Positions 61,342-64,000 of a stretch of DNA of 64,000 nucleotides are shown here, one piece after another. This DNA is from Marinomonas posidonica IVIA-Po-181 (lineage in GTDB: Bacteria > Pseudomonadota > Gammaproteobacteria > Pseudomonadales > Marinomonadaceae), in contig NC_015559.1 of assembly GCF_000214215.1 (NCBI RefSeq), positions 1,116,001 to 1,180,000 of the forward strand, given 5' to 3'. Within the stretch, counting starts at the first letter, position 1. The number at the start of each line of letters is the position of its first letter. The notes beneath the pieces were generated by a model that had not been told where the DNA came from, did not search any database, and saw nothing but the letters and a program-made list of their open reading frames with translations. The translations under genes and the position numbers were made by a program.

Positions 61342-62682
61342 TTAAAGACCGAGCTTTTTCTCCAAATAATGGATATTTACGCCACCTTCGATGAAGTTAG
61401 CGTCATTGGCGAGCTCTTTTTGCAGCTCAATGTTGGTTTTGATACCGTCGATGAAGGTCTCATCCAGCGCGCCTGATAGGCGTTTTAGGGCAGCAGTACG
61501 ATCCGCCGCATGACAAATGATCTTAGCAATCATAGAGTCGTACGTTGGTGGTACGGAGTAACCACTGTATAGATGAGAATCCACACGCACGCCCATACCG
61601 CCTGGTGCATGGAAATATTCCACTTTACCTGGGCTTGGCATGAAGGTTTTTGAATCTTCCGCATTGATGCGTGACTCAACCGCGTGGCCATTCAGCTTGA
61701 TGTCTTCTTGTTTCAGAGACAAAGGCATGCCGCTGGCAATGCGCAATTGTTCTTTGACAATATCAACGCCCGTTACCATTTCAGTAACAGGGTGCTCTAC
61801 CTGTACTCGAGTGTTCATTTCAATGAAGTAGAAATGGCCATCTTCGTAAAGGAATTCGAACGTGCCTGCACCTCGGTAGTTGATCTTGATGCAAGCATCC
61901 ACACAGGCTTTTAAACACGCTTGGCGAGAGGCTTCATTCAGCATAGGTGCTGGCGCTTCTTCCAATACTTTTTGGTGACGACGTTGCAATGAGCAATCGC
62001 GATCGTATAGGTGAACAGCATTGCCTTGACCGTCGGCCAGTACTTGTACTTCAACGTGACGAGGGTTGGTTAGGAATTTTTCCATGTAAACCGTGCTGTC
62101 ACCGAAGTAAGAACCCGCTTCAGATTGCGTGATGCTGATGGATTTTAGTAGGCTGGCTTCGTTATGAACGACGCGCATACCACGACCACCACCACCGGCA
62201 GCGGCTTTTACAATCACTGGAAAGCCAATTTCATTGGCGATGCGCAAACACTCATCTGGATCAGAAGGTACTGGACCATTCGACCCTGGTACAGTGGGTA
62301 CGCCCGCTTCTTTCATGGCTTTGATCGCAGAAACCTTGTCACCCATTAGGCGAATGGTTTCCGCTTTTGGACCAATAAAGGCAAAGCCTGAGTTTTCAAC
62401 TTGCTCAGCAAAATCCGCATTTTCCGCTAGGAAACCGTAACCTGGGTGAATTGCAGACGTATCCGTTAATTCAGCGGCACTGATGATGGCCGGAATGTTT
62501 AGGTAACTTTGAGCAGAGGGATTCGGACCAATACAGATGGATTCATCTGCTAGGCGAACATGTAATAAGTCACGGTCAATCTTTGAGTGAACCGCAACGG
62601 TTTTGATACCAAGTTCTTTACACGCACGTAGGATACGTAGCGCGATTTCGCCTCGGTTAGCAATCAATACCTTATCAAGCAT
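61342..62682 (-). CDS. accC: acetyl-CoA carboxylase biotin carboxylase AccC
   Basis: A 446-residue biotin carboxylase. Biotin carboxylase N-domain ([16 protein letters not shown]), ATP-grasp ([26 protein letters not shown]) and C-domain are complete, matching E. coli (449). It carboxylates biotin on AccB. Encoded 21 bases after accB. Confidence 0.97.
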   Translation of the reverse strand: MLDKVLIANRGEIALRILRACKELGIKTVAVHSKIDRDLLHVRLADESICIGPNPSAQSYLNIPAIISAAELTDTSAIHPGYGFLAENADFAEQVENSGFAFIGPKAETIRLMGDKVSAIKAMKEAGVPTVPGSNGPVPSDPDECLRIANEIGFPVIVKAAAGGGGRGMRVVHNEASLLKSISITQSEAGSYFGDSTVYMEKFLTNPRHVEVQVLADGQGNAVHLYDRDCSLQRRHQKVLEEAPAPMLNEASRQACLKACVDACIKINYRGAGTFEFLYEDGHFYFIEMNTRVQVEHPVTEMVTGVDIVKEQLRIASGMPLSLKQEDIKLNGHAVESRINAEDSKTFMPSPGKVEYFHAPGGMGVRVDSHLYSGYSVPPTYDSMIAKIICHAADRTAALKRLSGALDETFIDGIKTNIELQKELANDANFIEGGVNIHYLEKKLGL

Positions 62683-62703
62683 GATAAAACCTTTAATGTT
62701 GGG

Positions 62704-63147
62704 TTATACGATGGTAACTAGCGGTTGGTCGAATTCAACTGGCTCGCCGTCTTCAACTAGGATCGCGCCGATAGTACCCGCTTTATCCGCTTCAATTTGG
62801 TTCATCATCTTCATCGCTTCAACGATACAAATGGTATCGCCAACATTTACTTTTTGGCCAACTTCAATGAATGGCTTCGCGCCAGGAGCGGAAGATTTGT
62901 AATAAGTGCCGACCATTGGAGATTTAACAATATGTCCTGTGATAGCCGCTGGTGCGTCAGCCACTGGAGCAGCAGGCGCCGCCACTGGTGCTGGAGCAGC
63001 AACGGGAGCAGGAGCAGCAATAGAGGTAACTACTTGTGCACCACCACGACTAATACGAACGGCTTCCTCGCCTTCCTTGATCTCGATTTCGTAGACGTTT
63101 GACTCTTCTAATAGTTCAATTAGTTTTTTAATTTTACGAATGTCCAT
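62704..63147 (-). CDS. accB: biotin carboxyl carrier protein AccB
   Basis: A 147-residue AccB. The N-terminal [14 protein letters not shown] region, a Pro/Ala linker with repeated [13 protein letters not shown] units (about residues 44-68), and the biotinyl domain with VEAMKMMN (biotinylated Lys) are all present. The 259-base upstream gap shows a 14-bp palindrome, CACTTT-AA-AAAGTG, at 63212-63225 next to -10-like TATATTTATAA sequence on the minus strand, where a regulator could bind. No aroQ gene lies between dsbD and accB. Confidence 0.96.
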   Translation of the reverse strand: MDIRKIKKLIELLEESNVYEIEIKEGEEAVRISRGGAQVVTSIAAPAPVAAPAPVAAPAAPVADAPAAITGHIVKSPMVGTYYKSSAPGAKPFIEVGQKVNVGDTICIVEAMKMMNQIEADKAGTIGAILVEDGEPVEFDQPLVTIV

Positions 63148-63406
63148 GGGTACTCTCTTCTGTCTGTATTAGTTTATCAGTGCAACACACACTGATGGTT
63201 ATAAATATAATCACTTTAAAAAGTGGCTTTAAACAAAAAATGCAGTCTAAAAATAGAAATGTTAAAGCGTGTAATTGAGGCGATTATCGATAAAAAGCGG
63301 GATATTGTCCAGTTCTTCGGGGAAATATCATAAAAAACTCAACTTTGCTTAAAATTCAATCAAGAGTAAACCTGCCTATTTAGCTAAAACCTTTTAACGT
63401 GAATTT

Positions 63407-64000
63407 TTAGAAAGGCGTTTGAAGACGCTTTAGTCGACTAATGAGCTCTGCCTTACTGGGTTCTCCTATCAAGGCCAATTGGGGGAGTGGGTGACCCGCG
63501 GCGTTTAAAAACACCAAAGACGGTGGCCCATACAAATTGAAGTGTTTCATCAGAGCTTGATTAGCGAGCGAATTGTCGGTGACGTCTACACGAACGAGAC
63601 GAACTTGCGGCAACAGAGCTTGGGCTTCGCTTGAGGCCAGTATCGCTTCAACCGTTTTACAGCTCACGCACCAATCCGCGTATAAATCCAACACCATCGG
63701 CCTTGAGTCGGTGTTGGCCAGTAACTGATCCAATTCTTCTAAACTGCCAATTTGGGCGTCAAACAGCGAATCGATACTGGTCGTACTGTTGGACGGCAAG
63801 CGAATCCCTTGTAACGGCTGTAAGGGAGAGGAACCACCACTAAAGCCCCCCACCATTTGAACACTGCCAATTAAAAATAGTATCAGCACCAAAAACCAGC
63901 GCACAGGGTGAGACGCGACTGTGATAGCGCGATGAACAAAGTAGCCACTCATAGCCAATGCCAGCGCACTCCATAAAAATAAGTGTCCAGACAGGGGCAG
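63407..64000 (-). CDS. dsbD: thiol:disulfide interchange protein DsbD, C-terminal part (partial)
   Basis: The frame is open to the right edge, so the N-terminal part lies outside the window. What remains is one transmembrane segment (FLVLILFLIGSVQM) with an upstream membrane stretch, and the C-terminal thioredoxin-like domain with DLYADWCVSCKTVE, where CVSC is the redox pair. DsbD carries electrons from cytoplasmic thioredoxin across the membrane to DsbC and others. PPSLVFLN near the end holds the cis-Pro-type region. The assignment to DsbD rather than a small thioredoxin rests on the membrane part and WCVSCK wording. Confidence 0.88.
   Translation of the reverse strand: MPLSGHLFLWSALALAMSGYFVHRAITVASHPVRWFLVLILFLIGSVQMVGGFSGGSSPLQPLQGIRLPSNSTTSIDSLFDAQIGSLEELDQLLANTDSRPMVLDLYADWCVSCKTVEAILASSEAQALLPQVRLVRVDVTDNSLANQALMKHFNLYGPPSLVFLNAAGHPLPQLALIGEPSKAELISRLKRLQTPF

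Noticed and set aside
62906-63102. Plus-strand Ala/Gly-rich frames opposite accB
   Set aside because: They arise from the repetitive Pro/Ala linker codons of AccB.

Overview
The window looks like chromosome from a marine gammaproteobacterium of the Oceanospirillales type; Marinomonas or a close relative is the best guess. The basis is the gene order accB-accC-prmA-DUF3426-dusB-fis-purH-purD, two TRAP transporters, a RetS-like 7TM sensor beside purD, and moderately AT-rich DNA. The genus is inferred from gene content and style, not from a marker gene. No rRNA, tRNA or CRISPR array was seen.

Layout. 1-6.1 kb: the 3' end of an FGGY sugar/polyol kinase gene, then a ribose-type ABC importer (binding protein, DUF2291 lipoprotein, ATPase, permease) and a SorC-family regulator. 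6.1-13.3 kb: a D-lactate dehydrogenase-like gene, a 1450-residue CHASE/PAS hybrid histidine kinase and a soluble PAS-PAS chemotaxis transducer. 13.3-24.1 kb: an aromatic-acid catabolic island with a MarR regulator, a DctPQM TRAP importer and, divergently, a CoA-transferase, thiolase, enoyl-CoA hydratase, HSD10-type dehydrogenase, feruloyl-CoA synthase and 4-hydroxybenzoyl-CoA-type thioesterase. Together these could take up a hydroxycinnamate, activate it, remove acetyl-CoA by beta-oxidation and release the benzoate. 24-35 kb: a possible 40-residue membrane protein, trkH, a YdeP/FdhF-like molybdoenzyme with fdhD, an M23 endopeptidase, a TAXI-type TRAP system, a HAD phosphatase and a methyltransferase.

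36-43 kb: acs with a LuxR-type response regulator directly downstream (CrbR/ErdR-like), yidD, a monofunctional pheA, and a TonB-dependent receptor paired with a periplasmic binding-like protein. A 54-bp IS5-like miniature element follows at 42970-43023. 43-54 kb: an esterase, a CDP-alcohol phosphotransferase, the class Ia ribonucleotide reductase operon nrdA-nrdB-yfaE behind two NrdR boxes, an acyltransferase-like membrane protein, an AlkB-type dioxygenase, pdxH, coq7, a HIT protein, and a RetS-like sensor whose kinase motifs have decayed. 54-64 kb: the housekeeping block purD, purH, fis, dusB, DUF3426, prmA, accC and accB, then the 3' part of dsbD running off the right edge.

The points most worth following are the hydroxycinnamate beta-oxidation island and its palindromic operators, the RetS-position pseudokinase, the IS5-like mini-element and its scattered half-copies, a 14-bp perfect hairpin inside the acs-linked regulator gene, and an intrinsic terminator built into the last codons of yfaE.
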